From Bordetella sp. FB-8 (GTDB taxonomy: Bacteria; Pseudomonadota; Gammaproteobacteria; Burkholderiales; Burkholderiaceae_B): 64,000 nucleotides of DNA. Of this stretch, positions 1 through 9,039 are shown piece after piece. The notes beneath the pieces are model-generated. The model searched no databases. It saw only the letters and a program-made list of their open reading frames with translations, and was not told where the DNA came from. The stretch's first letter is position 1. The number at the start of each line of letters is the position of its first letter. Made by a program: the position numbers and the translations under genes. Where the stretch lies: positions 434,001 to 498,000 of the forward strand of contig NZ_KB907784.1 in assembly GCF_000382185.1 (NCBI RefSeq). The letters run 5' to 3'.

Positions 1-879
1 CGCGCCGTGCAGGCGGGCGACGCCGACGTGGTCGCATGCATCGCGGGCGACACGAATCACGTCGACTCCTTCCGCAACACGGTCAGCCAGTTCTCGCGCT
101 TCGCGCAGGACGGCGTGTATCCCTACGGCGCGGGCGGCCCCAACGCCAGCTTCGCGCTGCTCACGGCGCACTACATGCGCGCCTACGGCGCCACGCGCGA
201 GGACTTCGGCAAGCTCTGCGTGGCCCAGCGCGAGAATGCAATGCGCTACCCGCACGCGCTCATGAAAAAGCCGCTGACGCTCGATCAATATCTGCAAGCA
301 CGCGTCATCACCGATCCCATTCACCTGTTCGACTGCGTGATGCCCTGCGCCGGCGCCGAGGGGTTCCTGGTCATGGAAGAAAGGCGCGCCCGGGACCTGG
401 GCCTGCCCTATGCCCGCATCCTGGGCACCATCGAACGCCACAATGCCTGGCACGAAGACCCCATCCAGACGCGCGGCGGCTGGACCATGGATGTGGACGA
501 GCTGTATGCCCAGGCCGGCGCCGCGCCCGCCGACATCGACTTCATGCAGGCCTACGACGACTACCCCGTCATCAACTTCATGCAGATCGAAGATCTCGGT
601 TTATGCGCCAAGGGCGAGGCGCCCGACTACGTGCGCCGCAACACCTTCACCGTGGACGGCACTCTGCCCTTGAACACCAGCGGCGGCCAGCTATCGGTCG
701 GCCAGGCCGGCGCCGCCGGCGGCTACCTGGGCATGGTCGAAGCGCTGCGCCAGCTCAGCAACACGGCGGGTGGAACACAAGTGGCCGGCGCCCGCATCGG
801 CCTGGTGAGCGGCTTCGGCATGATCAACTACGACCGCGGGCTGTGCACCGCGGCGGCTATTCTGGGGATTGCAAAATGA
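1..879 (+). CDS. Thiolase-like (SCP-x/lipid-transfer type) protein, C-terminal part
   Basis: The reading frame is open at the window edge, so only the last ~292 residues are present and the N-terminal region with the usual nucleophilic Cys is not seen. The C-terminal Gly-rich motif (NTSGGQLS then GQAGAAGG) matches the thiolase C-terminal domain, but the usual catalytic GHP is replaced by GQA. Such proteins usually pair with a DUF35/OB-fold subunit, and one is encoded next with a 4-bp ATGA overlap. In steroid side-chain degradation a related pair (Ltp2-ChsH2) acts as an acyl-CoA retro-aldolase rather than a thiolase. A similar C-C cleavage or condensation role here is inference; the substrate is unknown. 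Confidence 0.8.
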   Translation, partial: RAVQAGDADVVACIAGDTNHVDSFRNTVSQFSRFAQDGVYPYGAGGPNASFALLTAHYMRAYGATREDFGKLCVAQRENAMRYPHALMKKPLTLDQYLQARVITDPIHLFDCVMPCAGAEGFLVMEERRARDLGLPYARILGTIERHNAWHEDPIQTRGGWTMDVDELYAQAGAAPADIDFMQAYDDYPVINFMQIEDLGLCAKGEAPDYVRRNTFTVDGTLPLNTSGGQLSVGQAGAAGGYLGMVEALRQLSNTAGGTQVAGARIGLVSGFGMINYDRGLCTAAAILGIAK

Positions 880-2117
880 CGCAGGCCTTGCGCAATCCCC
901 CCAAGAAAGACCCCGTCGCCCGCAGCCGCCAACCCACGCGCCCGCCGGGCGCGCGCAGCCGCAGCGCATTGGGCCTGACGGCCGCCGCGGCCGAGGGCCG
1001 CTTCGAATTGCAGCAATGCGCCGAGTGCGGCACCGTGCAGTATCCGCCGCGCGAAGTCTGCGTGCACTGCCTGTCCGAGCACTTGCCCTGGAAGCCCGTA
1101 TCGCCCCTGGGCAGCCTGCTGGTGAGCACGACCCTGCATCACAGCAACGACCTGTATTTCCGCGAACGCCTGCCCTGGCGCGTCGGCACCGTGCGCATGC
1201 AGGCCGGCCCGTCCGTGGTGGCCCACGTGCACGGCGACCTGGCCGACGGCGACGACGTCCGGCTGGTCTTGAAACTGGACCGCGCCGGCCAGGCCGTCAT
1301 GCTGGCCCTGCCAACCGAGAGCACCCCCAATATGGAAGACGACAAGATCCTGCGCGAAACCGCCTGCGACCCGAAGTTGCGCCGCGCGCTGGTCACCGAC
1401 GGCAAGTCGGCCGTGGGCATGGCCGTGACGCAAGCCCTGCTCGATGCGGGCGCCACCGAAGTCATCCTGGGTGACCCCCAGCTCTGGCGCAAGGTGCCGG
1501 CCTTCGAGAAGCTGGCGGCCGACCCGCGCATCAAAGTGGTCCCGCTGGATGTCACCGACACCGACTCGCTCGAGCGCGCCGCCGGCGAGTACGGCGGCAA
1601 GGTCGAGATCCTGGTCAACACCGCCGACATGGAACGCGAGGGTGGCCTGCTGCACGCCCGGGACGTCAACACCGCGCGCAATCTGTTCGACATCAATGTG
1701 CTGGGCATGATGCGGCTGGCCCATGCCTTCGGCCCGGCCCTGTGCGCCCGCGCCGCCGACGGCACGCGCAACGCCGTGGCCTGGGTCAACGTGTTGTCCA
1801 TCTATGCGCAGATGAACCTGCCGGCGCGCGCCGTCTGGTCGGCCTCCAAGGCGGCCGCGCTGTCGCTGGCGCAGGGGCTGCGCGCCGAGATGCGGCCTTC
1901 GGGCGTGCGCGTGCTCAATGTCTTTCCCGGCCCGCTCGACCACGAGTGGGAGCAACTGACGCCGCCGCCGCGCGTGGCGCCCAAGGCGGTGGCCCAGGCC
2001 ATCGTCGGCGCGCTCAAGGACGGCCTGGAAGAAGTCTACGTGGGCGACGTGGCCAAGGAATTCCGCGAGCGCCTGGCCGAAAACCCCAAGGGACTCGAAC
2101 GCGAACTGGGCGCCTGA
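876..2117 (+). CDS. DUF35/OB-fold zinc-ribbon protein fused to a degenerate SDR domain
   Basis: This 413-residue protein has two parts. Residues ~40-150 form a DUF35-type rubredoxin-like zinc ribbon (C48, C51, C62, C65) followed by an OB fold. Residues ~168-395 look like a short-chain dehydrogenase Rossmann domain. The SDR part is atypical: the TGxxxGxG loop reads TDGKSAVG, and the catalytic YxxxK is WSASK (W321, K325), so the usual catalytic Tyr is missing and dehydrogenase activity is doubtful. The ATG start overlaps the thiolase stop (ATGA), so the two are probably translated together and form a complex. The DUF35 part would bind the thiolase-like partner and acyl-CoA. Confidence 0.82.
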   Translation: MTQALRNPPKKDPVARSRQPTRPPGARSRSALGLTAAAAEGRFELQQCAECGTVQYPPREVCVHCLSEHLPWKPVSPLGSLLVSTTLHHSNDLYFRERLPWRVGTVRMQAGPSVVAHVHGDLADGDDVRLVLKLDRAGQAVMLALPTESTPNMEDDKILRETACDPKLRRALVTDGKSAVGMAVTQALLDAGATEVILGDPQLWRKVPAFEKLAADPRIKVVPLDVTDTDSLERAAGEYGGKVEILVNTADMEREGGLLHARDVNTARNLFDINVLGMMRLAHAFGPALCARAADGTRNAVAWVNVLSIYAQMNLPARAVWSASKAAALSLAQGLRAEMRPSGVRVLNVFPGPLDHEWEQLTPPPRVAPKAVAQAIVGALKDGLEEVYVGDVAKEFRERLAENPKGLERELGA

Positions 2118-2143
2118 GCCCACCCCTCACATAAGGAAGCGAG

Positions 2144-2230
2144 ATGAAACGACCCCCACACTCACTATGCTCGTTGCCCCCCGAAGGGGCGCGTCAACTC
2201 CTTGCGAGCGGCCCGGCGGAGCTGACATGA
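2144..2230 (+). CDS. Possible 28-residue repeat-derived leader peptide
   Basis: An ATG sits 6 bases after a good Shine-Dalgarno sequence (AAGGAAG). The frame runs 28 codons to a TGA that overlaps the next gene's ATG (ATGA at 2227-2230). Almost all of it lies in a GC-rich dispersed repeat, so the peptide itself is unlikely to have a function. It may couple ribosomes into the cyclase gene, which has no clear Shine-Dalgarno of its own. Confidence 0.3.
   Translation: MKRPPHSLCSLPPEGARQLLASGPAELT
2150..2222 (+). repeat. GC-rich short dispersed repeat, copy 1
   Basis: The pattern is CCCCCA, CACT, TCG, then GCCCCCCGAAGGGGCGC and a GAGCGG tail. Near-identical cores occur near 34359-34398 (reverse strand), and related C6-GAGG cores near 7193-7250 and 31223-31275. 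It lies between the DUF35-SDR and cyclase genes. Confidence 0.55.
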
Positions 2231-3015
2231 GCGCACAAATCCTCGCCCAGTTCATGGGCGCGCTGGCCAACGGCGGGATACGCATCGTCGATCTCACCGA
2301 AACGCTGACGCCGGAATTTCCCACCATCGTGCTGCCGCCGGAATTCGGCCAGGCCTGGCCCTTTCGCATCGAAGAGATCTCGCGCTACGACGAGCGCGGG
2401 CCGGCTTGGTACTGGAACAACTTCTCGTGCTCGGAGCACACCGGCACGCACTTCGATGCGCCGGTGCACTGGGTTTCGGGCAAGGACCTGCCCGACAATA
2501 CCGTCGACACCGTCCCGCTCTCGGCCTTCGTCGCCAGCGCCTGCGTGATCGACTGCTCCGGGCCCAGCTCCGGCGATCCCGACTTCCTGCTCACCATCGA
2601 CTACGTCGAGCAATGGGAAGCCCGCCACGGCCGCATCCCGGCCGGCGCATGGGTATTCATGCGCACCGACTGGTCCAAGCGCGACAAGGCGGTGGACTAC
2701 CTGAACATGCAGTCCGACGGCCAGCACACGCCCGGCCCGGACGCCCAGGTCGTGCCCTGGCTCATCAAGGAACGCGACGTGCACGGTTTCGGCACCGAAT
2801 CGGTCGGCACCGACGCCGGCCAGGCCATGCACTTCGATCCGCCCTTTCCCTGCCACTACTTCATGCACGGCAACAGCCGCTACGGCCTGCAGTGCATGAC
2901 CAACCTGGACCAGCTGCCACCCACCGGTGCGGTAATCTTCTCCGCGCCGCTGAAGATCCGGCATGGCTCGGGCAGCCCGCTGCGCGTGCTGGCCATGGTG
3001 CCGGGCAAGTCTTGA
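2227..3015 (+). CDS. Cyclase family protein (kynurenine-formamidase-like metal hydrolase)
   Basis: The 262-residue product carries the cyclase-family metal-binding signature HTGTHFDAPxHW (residues ~79-90 from this start), with further His and Asp residues in the C-terminal half. The family includes bacterial kynurenine formamidase (KynB) and isatin hydrolase, which hydrolyse amide or lactam bonds with Mn or Zn. The start at 2227 is chosen because the family N-terminus begins shortly after it. A start at 2167 would add residues encoded by the dispersed repeat. It lies in the same operon as the thiolase-like pair and precedes the ABC transporter, suggesting hydrolysis of an imported amide, lactone or cyclic acid. 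The substrate is not known. Confidence 0.85.
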   Translation: MSAQILAQFMGALANGGIRIVDLTETLTPEFPTIVLPPEFGQAWPFRIEEISRYDERGPAWYWNNFSCSEHTGTHFDAPVHWVSGKDLPDNTVDTVPLSAFVASACVIDCSGPSSGDPDFLLTIDYVEQWEARHGRIPAGAWVFMRTDWSKRDKAVDYLNMQSDGQHTPGPDAQVVPWLIKERDVHGFGTESVGTDAGQAMHFDPPFPCHYFMHGNSRYGLQCMTNLDQLPPTGAVIFSAPLKIRHGSGSPLRVLAMVPGKS

Positions 3016-3087
3016 ACCCGCTTTTCCTTTTCATCGCAGTATCCATTTCCCGCAGCATCACTTACCGATAAGACTGGAGGATTTGTC

Positions 3088-4236
3088 ATGAAGTCCATGA
3101 AACTGACCCTGGCCGCCACGGCCGTCGCAGCTCTCTTCAGCCTGCCGGCCATGGCCCAGGTCAAGATCGGGGTGGTTACCTCGGCAACCGGCCCCACGGC
3201 GCTGGTCGGCATCCCGCAGAAGAACACCGTGCCGCTGCTGCCGACCAAGATCGGCGACCTGACGGTGCAATACATCTCGCTGGACGACGGCAGCGACACC
3301 ACGGCCTCGGTCACCGACGTCAAGAAGCTGATTTCCGAAGATCATGTCGACGCCATCATCGGACCGTCGGGCTCGCCCAACGCCATGGCCGTGATTCCGT
3401 TCGTGGCCGAGGCCGGCGTGCCCCTGCTGGCCCCGGTGGGCACCGCCGCCGCGGTGCTGCCCATGACGCCGCAGAAGAAGTGGGTCTTCAAGACCACGCA
3501 GAACGACGGCCTCATCGCCCAGGCGCTGATCGACCAGATGAGCAAGAGCGGCATCAAGACGCTGGGCTTTATCGGTCTGTCCGATCCCTTCGGCGAGAAC
3601 TGGTACAAGGTCACGAGCGAACTGGCCGCAAAGGCCGGCATCAAGATCGTCGCCAACGAACGCTTCTCCCGCGTCGACACCTCGGTCACCGGCCAGGCCT
3701 TGCACATCCTGGCCGCCAACCCGCAGGCCGTGCTGGTGGCCGCGCCGGGCGGCGCCAGCGTGCTGCCCGAGAAGACCCTGGTCGACCAGGGCTACAAGGG
3801 CCAGTTCTACCAGACCCATGGCGCCGCGCTCGATGCCTTCCTCAAACTGGGCGGCAAGGAAGTCAACGGCACCATCCTGGCCGCCAGCCTGATGCTGGTG
3901 CTGCCCGAGATTTCCGACAGCAACCCGTCCAAGGCCGTCGCCGAGAAATACGTCGACGCCTACAAGAAGCTCTACGGCCACGAACCGGCCACCTTCGGCG
4001 CCAACGTCTACGATGCCGGTCTGCTGCTCGAACACGCCATTCCCATCGCCGAAAAATCGGGCAAGCCCGGCACCAAGGCATTCCGCAGCGCGCTGCGCGA
4101 CGCCCTGGAGCAGACCAAGGAGCTGGTCGGCACGCAGGGGGTCTACAACATGACGCCCGAAGACCACAGCGGTTTCGACAAGCGCGGGCGCGAACTGATC
4201 ACGGTCAAGAACGGCCACTGGACGCTGCTCAAGTAA
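3088..4236 (+). CDS. Branched-chain amino acid-type ABC transporter, periplasmic binding protein
   Basis: This 382-residue protein has a Sec signal peptide (MKSMKL..., h-region, AMA cleavage near residue 23) and a type-1 periplasmic binding fold (Peripla_BP_6). A good Shine-Dalgarno (GGAGG) precedes the ATG. It is followed by genes for two permeases and two ATPases of the Liv/HAAT family, so it is the ligand receptor of that importer. In Alcaligenaceae such systems often import aromatic or organic acids rather than leucine. The surrounding catabolic genes favour that reading, but the ligand cannot be read from sequence. Confidence 0.93.
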   Translation: MKSMKLTLAATAVAALFSLPAMAQVKIGVVTSATGPTALVGIPQKNTVPLLPTKIGDLTVQYISLDDGSDTTASVTDVKKLISEDHVDAIIGPSGSPNAMAVIPFVAEAGVPLLAPVGTAAAVLPMTPQKKWVFKTTQNDGLIAQALIDQMSKSGIKTLGFIGLSDPFGENWYKVTSELAAKAGIKIVANERFSRVDTSVTGQALHILAANPQAVLVAAPGGASVLPEKTLVDQGYKGQFYQTHGAALDAFLKLGGKEVNGTILAASLMLVLPEISDSNPSKAVAEKYVDAYKKLYGHEPATFGANVYDAGLLLEHAIPIAEKSGKPGTKAFRSALRDALEQTKELVGTQGVYNMTPEDHSGFDKRGRELITVKNGHWTLLK

Positions 4237-4258
4237 GACGACCTCCAGGTTCATACCT

Positions 4259-5308
4259 ATGAATGCACAGATCGTTCTGCTACTCGCACAAGACGGCTTG
4301 ACCAACGGCGCGATCTACGCGCTGTTGGCCTTGTCCATCTTGCTGGTGTTCACTGTCACGCGGGTGCTCTTCATCCCGCAGGGCGAATTCGCGGCCTACA
4401 GCGCGCTGACCATGGCGGCCATCCAGGCCGGCAAGCCGGCGGCGCTGGTGTGGCTGCTGATGGCCTTCGCCCTCTGCGAAGCGCTGGCCGATCTGTGGAC
4501 GATATACAAGCGAGCCGGGCGCGTGCGCGTGTCCGTGCTCTGGCTGTGCAAGCTGGCCTATCCCTTCGCGCTGGCGGCGCTGTTCCATCTATTGCCGCTG
4601 GCCTCGCTGCCCATGGCGGTTCAGGCTCTGCTCACGCTGGCCCTGGTCGTGCCGATGGGGCCGCAGATTTACCGGCTGTTCTACCAGCCCATCGCCACCG
4701 CCTCGCCGCTGGTGCTGCTGATCGTTTCCATCGCCCTGCACCTGGCGCTGCAAGGCCTGGGCCTGCTGGCCTTCGGCGCCGACGGCGGCCGCACCACGCC
4801 CTTCGTCGACGCCACGCTCTCGCTGGGCAGCACCTTGCGCATCAACGGCCAGGCCGCGTGCGTCGTGCTGGTGTCCATCCTGCTGATCGTCGCGCTCTAT
4901 CTGTTCTTCGGCCGCACCATGTACGGCAAGGCCCTGCGCGCCGTGGCCTACAACCGGGTCGGCGCCCGGCTCATGGGCATTTCGCCCACGTTCGCCGGCA
5001 AGATCACCTTCTTCTTCGCGGCCCTGGTCGGGGCCGTCTCGGGGCTGCTCATCGCCCCCATCACCACCTTGTATTTCGACTCGGGCTTCCTGCTGGGCCT
5101 GAAGGGTTTCGTCGGCGCCATCATCGGCGGCCTGGTCAGCTATCCGGCCGCCGCGGCCGGCTCGTTGCTGGTCGGCCTGATCGAATCGTTTTCCTCGTTC
5201 TACGCCAGCGCGTACAAGGGCGTCATCGTCTTCACCCTGATCATCCCCGTGCTGCTCTGGCGCTCGCTCAAGAGCCGGCACGTCGAGGAAGAGGAGGAGC
5301 AAGCATGA
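4259..5308 (+). CDS. livH: LivH-type ABC transporter permease
   Basis: A 349-residue inner-membrane permease of the branched-chain amino acid (HAAT) family with many hydrophobic segments and a typical N-terminus (QDGLTNGAIYALLALS). It is ~50 residues longer than E. coli LivH because of an extra hydrophobic stretch around residues 85-135. Its stop overlaps the start of the LivM-LivG fusion (ATGA). It forms the membrane channel together with the permease half of the next gene. Confidence 0.92.
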   Translation: MNAQIVLLLAQDGLTNGAIYALLALSILLVFTVTRVLFIPQGEFAAYSALTMAAIQAGKPAALVWLLMAFALCEALADLWTIYKRAGRVRVSVLWLCKLAYPFALAALFHLLPLASLPMAVQALLTLALVVPMGPQIYRLFYQPIATASPLVLLIVSIALHLALQGLGLLAFGADGGRTTPFVDATLSLGSTLRINGQAACVVLVSILLIVALYLFFGRTMYGKALRAVAYNRVGARLMGISPTFAGKITFFFAALVGAVSGLLIAPITTLYFDSGFLLGLKGFVGAIIGGLVSYPAAAAGSLLVGLIESFSSFYASAYKGVIVFTLIIPVLLWRSLKSRHVEEEEEQA

Positions 5309-7239
5309 ACGCGCCGCCCCCCCTCAAGCACACGCTCCCCGCCCGGGGAGAAGACGCGCGGCGCCAGGCAGGACACCTGTCCGACACGAGGCTGCGTCCG
5401 CGCCATCTGGTCTCGATCTTCATCGTCCTGCTGGCGCTGGCCCCGCTGTTCCTGCCGCCTTTCTACGTCACCCTGCTCGACTACATCGGGCTGTCCGCGC
5501 TGACCGCCGTCGGCCTGGTTCTGCTCACCGGCGTCGGCGGCCTGACCTCCTTTGGCCAGGCGGCTTTCGTCGGGCTGGGCGCCTACACCAGCGCCGTACT
5601 CTGCCTGAACGCGTCCCGCCTGCCCCATGCCCTGGCCTGGTTGGGCACGCCCTGGATCGGACTGCTGGCCGGACTGCTGATCACGCTGGCCGTGGCCTAT
5701 GTGCTGGGCGCCATCACCCTCAAGCTTTCCGGGCATTTCCTGCCACTGGGCACGCTGGCCTGGGGCCTGAGCCTGTTCTATCTCTTTAGCACGGTCGACG
5801 GGCTGGGCGGCTACACCGGCCTGAGCGACATTCCGCCGATTTCGGTCTTCGGCCTGCAGCTCATGCACGGCAACCAGATCTACTACCTGATCTGGGTCTT
5901 CCTGTTGCTGGGCGTCTGGACCACGCAGAACCTGCTGGACTCGCGCATGGGCCGCGCCATCCGCGCCCTGCGCGGCGGCCGCGTCATGGCCGAGTCCATG
6001 GGCGTGGATACGGCCCAGGCGCGCATGATCATCTTCATCATCGCCGCGCTGCAGGCCTGCGCGGCGGGTTGGCTGTACGCGCATTTCCAGCGCTTCATCA
6101 ACCCCAACCCCTTCAGCGTCGAACAGGGCATCGAGTACCTGTTCATGGCGGTGATCGGCGGCATAGGCTACGTATGGGGCGCGGTGATCGGCGCCGGCAT
6201 TTTCACCGTGCTGAACCAGTGGCTGCAGGACCTGCTGCCGCGCCTCTTGGGCCATACCGGCAATTTCGAGACCATCGTCTTCGGCTTCGGCATGGTGCTG
6301 CTGCTGCACCGCGCGCGCGTCGGCCTGTGGCCCACCCTGTCGCGGCGCGTACCGGTGCGCGCCGCGCAGCGCCGCATCGACGCCACGGCCGAGCCGCTGC
6401 CCCGCCAGCCCATGCCGGCGCGCGGCGAGGTGGTGCTGCAGGCGCGCGAGATCACCCGCCGCTTCGGCGGCCTGGTGGCCAACGACCAGATGTCGCTGGA
6501 CATCCGCGCCGGCGAGATCCTGGCGCTGATCGGCCCGAACGGCGCCGGCAAGAGCACCATGTTCAATCAGATCTCCGGCGTGGATACGCCCACCTCGGGC
6601 CGCGTCACGCTGCGCGGCCGGGACGTCACCGGCCTCGGCGCGCGCGCCGTCGCCAGGCTGGGCCTGTCGCGCACCTTCCAGCACGTGCGCCTGCTGGGCC
6701 GCATGAGCGTGCTGGAAAACGTGGCCATCGGCGCGCACCTGCGCGGCACCAGCGGCATCCTGCGCTCGGCCTGGCGCCGCGACCGCGCCGAGGAAGCGCG
6801 CCTGCTGGCCGAGGCGGCCCGCCAGATCGAACGCGTGGGCCTGGGCCCGCACATGCACACGCCCGCCGGCGCGCTGGCCCTGGGACAGCAACGCATTCTG
6901 GAAGTCGCGCGCGCCCTGGCCGCCGACCCCTTCGTGCTGCTGCTCGACGAACCCGCCGCCGGCCTGCGCCACCAGGAAAAGCAGGAACTGGCCCAGCTGC
7001 TGTCGCGCCTGGGTTCCGAAGGCATGGCCGTGCTGCTGGTCGAACACGATATGGACTTCGTCATGAATCTGGTCGACCGCGTCGTGGTGATGGACTTCGG
7101 CCAGAAGATCGCCGAAGGCCTGCCGGCCGACATCCAGACCAACCCGGCCGTGCTCGAGGCCTATCTGGGCGGGATCGACGATGACGCGTCCGCCGAGCCG
7201 CCTCGAGGACGCATTCCTCCTCGGGGGGACGGCGCGTAG
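5305..7239 (+). CDS. LivM-LivG fusion: ABC permease plus ATPase
   Basis: One 644-residue polypeptide joins a LivM-type permease (residues ~33-345, hydrophobic segments) to a LivG-type ATPase (~372-625). The ATPase shows Walker A GPNGAGKST near residue 409, Walker B LLLLDEP near 545, an H-loop (LVEHDMDF), and the ABC signature as LALGQQR instead of LSYGQQR. The start is the ATG overlapping the livH stop. Both protein ends look repeat-derived: the N-terminal ~30 residues and the C-terminal tail (EPPRGRIPPRGDGA) coincide with GC-rich repeat sequence. Fused LivMG proteins occur in other beta- and alphaproteobacteria and remain functional in principle. Confidence 0.92.
   Translation: MNAPPPLKHTLPARGEDARRQAGHLSDTRLRPRHLVSIFIVLLALAPLFLPPFYVTLLDYIGLSALTAVGLVLLTGVGGLTSFGQAAFVGLGAYTSAVLCLNASRLPHALAWLGTPWIGLLAGLLITLAVAYVLGAITLKLSGHFLPLGTLAWGLSLFYLFSTVDGLGGYTGLSDIPPISVFGLQLMHGNQIYYLIWVFLLLGVWTTQNLLDSRMGRAIRALRGGRVMAESMGVDTAQARMIIFIIAALQACAAGWLYAHFQRFINPNPFSVEQGIEYLFMAVIGGIGYVWGAVIGAGIFTVLNQWLQDLLPRLLGHTGNFETIVFGFGMVLLLHRARVGLWPTLSRRVPVRAAQRRIDATAEPLPRQPMPARGEVVLQAREITRRFGGLVANDQMSLDIRAGEILALIGPNGAGKSTMFNQISGVDTPTSGRVTLRGRDVTGLGARAVARLGLSRTFQHVRLLGRMSVLENVAIGAHLRGTSGILRSAWRRDRAEEARLLAEAARQIERVGLGPHMHTPAGALALGQQRILEVARALAADPFVLLLDEPAAGLRHQEKQELAQLLSRLGSEGMAVLLVEHDMDFVMNLVDRVVVMDFGQKIAEGLPADIQTNPAVLEAYLGGIDDDASAEPPRGRIPPRGDGA
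5313..5366 (+). repeat. Possible dispersed-repeat sequence inside the LivMG N-terminus
   Basis: Sequence of the type CCCCCCCTCAAG...CTCCCCGCCCGGGGAG...GCGCCAGGC encodes the poorly conserved N-terminal tail before the first membrane segment. The resemblance to the other repeats in the window is partial. Confidence 0.35.
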
Positions 7240-7250
7240 CGCCAAGGGGG
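7193..7250 (+). repeat. GC-rich short dispersed repeat at the livMG/livF junction
   Basis: The repeat core CTCCTCGGGGGGACGG followed by GCGCCAAGGGGGC encodes the C-terminal tail of LivMG. It also supplies the purine-rich stretch (AAGGGGG) that acts as Shine-Dalgarno for livF. This is the reverse complement type of the C6-GAGG core. Confidence 0.5.
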
Positions 7251-7254
7251 CAAT

Positions 7255-7980
<726 letters not shown>

Positions 7981-7996
7981 AAATGACGGAGTCGAT

Positions 7997-8971
7997 ATGC
8001 GCATCGGCATAGCCGGCGCCGGCGCCATCGGCGGGGTGCTGGCCGCGCGCCTGGCCCATGCCGGCCAGGATGTCAGCGTGCTGGCGCGCGGCGCCACCCT
8101 GGCCGCGCTGCGCGAGAAGGGCCTGACCTTGCACGACCTCTGCGGTCAGGCGCACGTGCGCGTGCCGGCCAGCGACAAGGCCGAATTCGGCCTGCAGGAC
8201 GTGCTTTTTCTCTGCACCAAGACCCACCAGCTGGCCGAGGTGCTGGCGCTGTGCGCGCCGATGATCGGCCCCGATACCGTCATCGTGCCCACCATCAACG
8301 GCATACCCTGGTGGTACTTCCACGCCGAAGGCGGCCCGCACGCGGGCAAGCACGTCCAGGCCGTGGACCCGGGCGGGGCGCTGCTGGCCGTGACCCCGCT
8401 GGCGCGGCTCGTGGGCTGCGTGGTTTACATGACGGCCGAGACCACCGGGCCGGGCGCGGTCGTCTCGAACAGCCCGCACAAGCTGATCCTGGGCGAACCG
8501 GGCGGCCCGGCGACCGATCGCGTGCGCCGGCTGTGCGACACATTGAGCGCGGCGGGCATCGCCGCCCAAGCCAGCGACCGCATCCGCGACAACGTCTGGT
8601 CCAAGGTCGCCGCCAACCTCAGCTCCAACCCCGTGTCCGTCGCCGCCGGCGGCGCCACGCTGGGTCAGATCTACAGCCCCGGCCCGCTGCGCCCGGTCGC
8701 GGCAAGCATCATCGACGAAACCATCGCCGTGGCCCAGGCCTACGGCGCGCAGCTCACCGAAACCCGGCTCGCCATGCTCGACCGCGCCGCCAAGCTGGGT
8801 TCGTTTCGCACCTCGATGCTGCAGGACTTCCAGGCGGGCCGCCCGCTGGAACTGGCCGCCATCGGCGATGCCGTGCTGGAGCTGGCCGAGCGCTACGCTA
8901 TTTCCATGCCCGTGACCCGCGCGGTGCTGTCGATCACGCGTTTCCGCGACGAGCGCCGCTCCGGCTATTGA
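7997..8971 (+). CDS. Ketopantoate reductase family (ApbA/PanE) NADPH oxidoreductase
   Basis: This 324-residue protein starts with the Rossmann motif GAGAIGG (residues 7-13) and has the PanE-type C-terminal helical domain with the conserved NxxxK (NVWSKVAANLSSNP). PanE reduces 2-dehydropantoate to pantoate, but many paralogues in catabolic operons act on other 2-oxo or hydroxymethyl acids. It sits between livF and the class II aldolase with short gaps, so a catabolic role is more likely than pantothenate synthesis. That is inference from context. Confidence 0.85.
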   Translation: MRIGIAGAGAIGGVLAARLAHAGQDVSVLARGATLAALREKGLTLHDLCGQAHVRVPASDKAEFGLQDVLFLCTKTHQLAEVLALCAPMIGPDTVIVPTINGIPWWYFHAEGGPHAGKHVQAVDPGGALLAVTPLARLVGCVVYMTAETTGPGAVVSNSPHKLILGEPGGPATDRVRRLCDTLSAAGIAAQASDRIRDNVWSKVAANLSSNPVSVAAGGATLGQIYSPGPLRPVAASIIDETIAVAQAYGAQLTETRLAMLDRAAKLGSFRTSMLQDFQAGRPLELAAIGDAVLELAERYAISMPVTRAVLSITRFRDERRSGY

Positions 8972-9039
8972 ACCCAGCCTCCATGACCCACCCTCCAGCG
9001 GCCTCTGCCTCGATCCAGACCCCCACCCAGGAGAACACC

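Noticed and set aside
7997..8971. Assignment as biosynthetic panE
   Set aside because: The family match is clear, but its position inside a catabolic/transport operon makes pantothenate synthesis unlikely, so no gene symbol is given.
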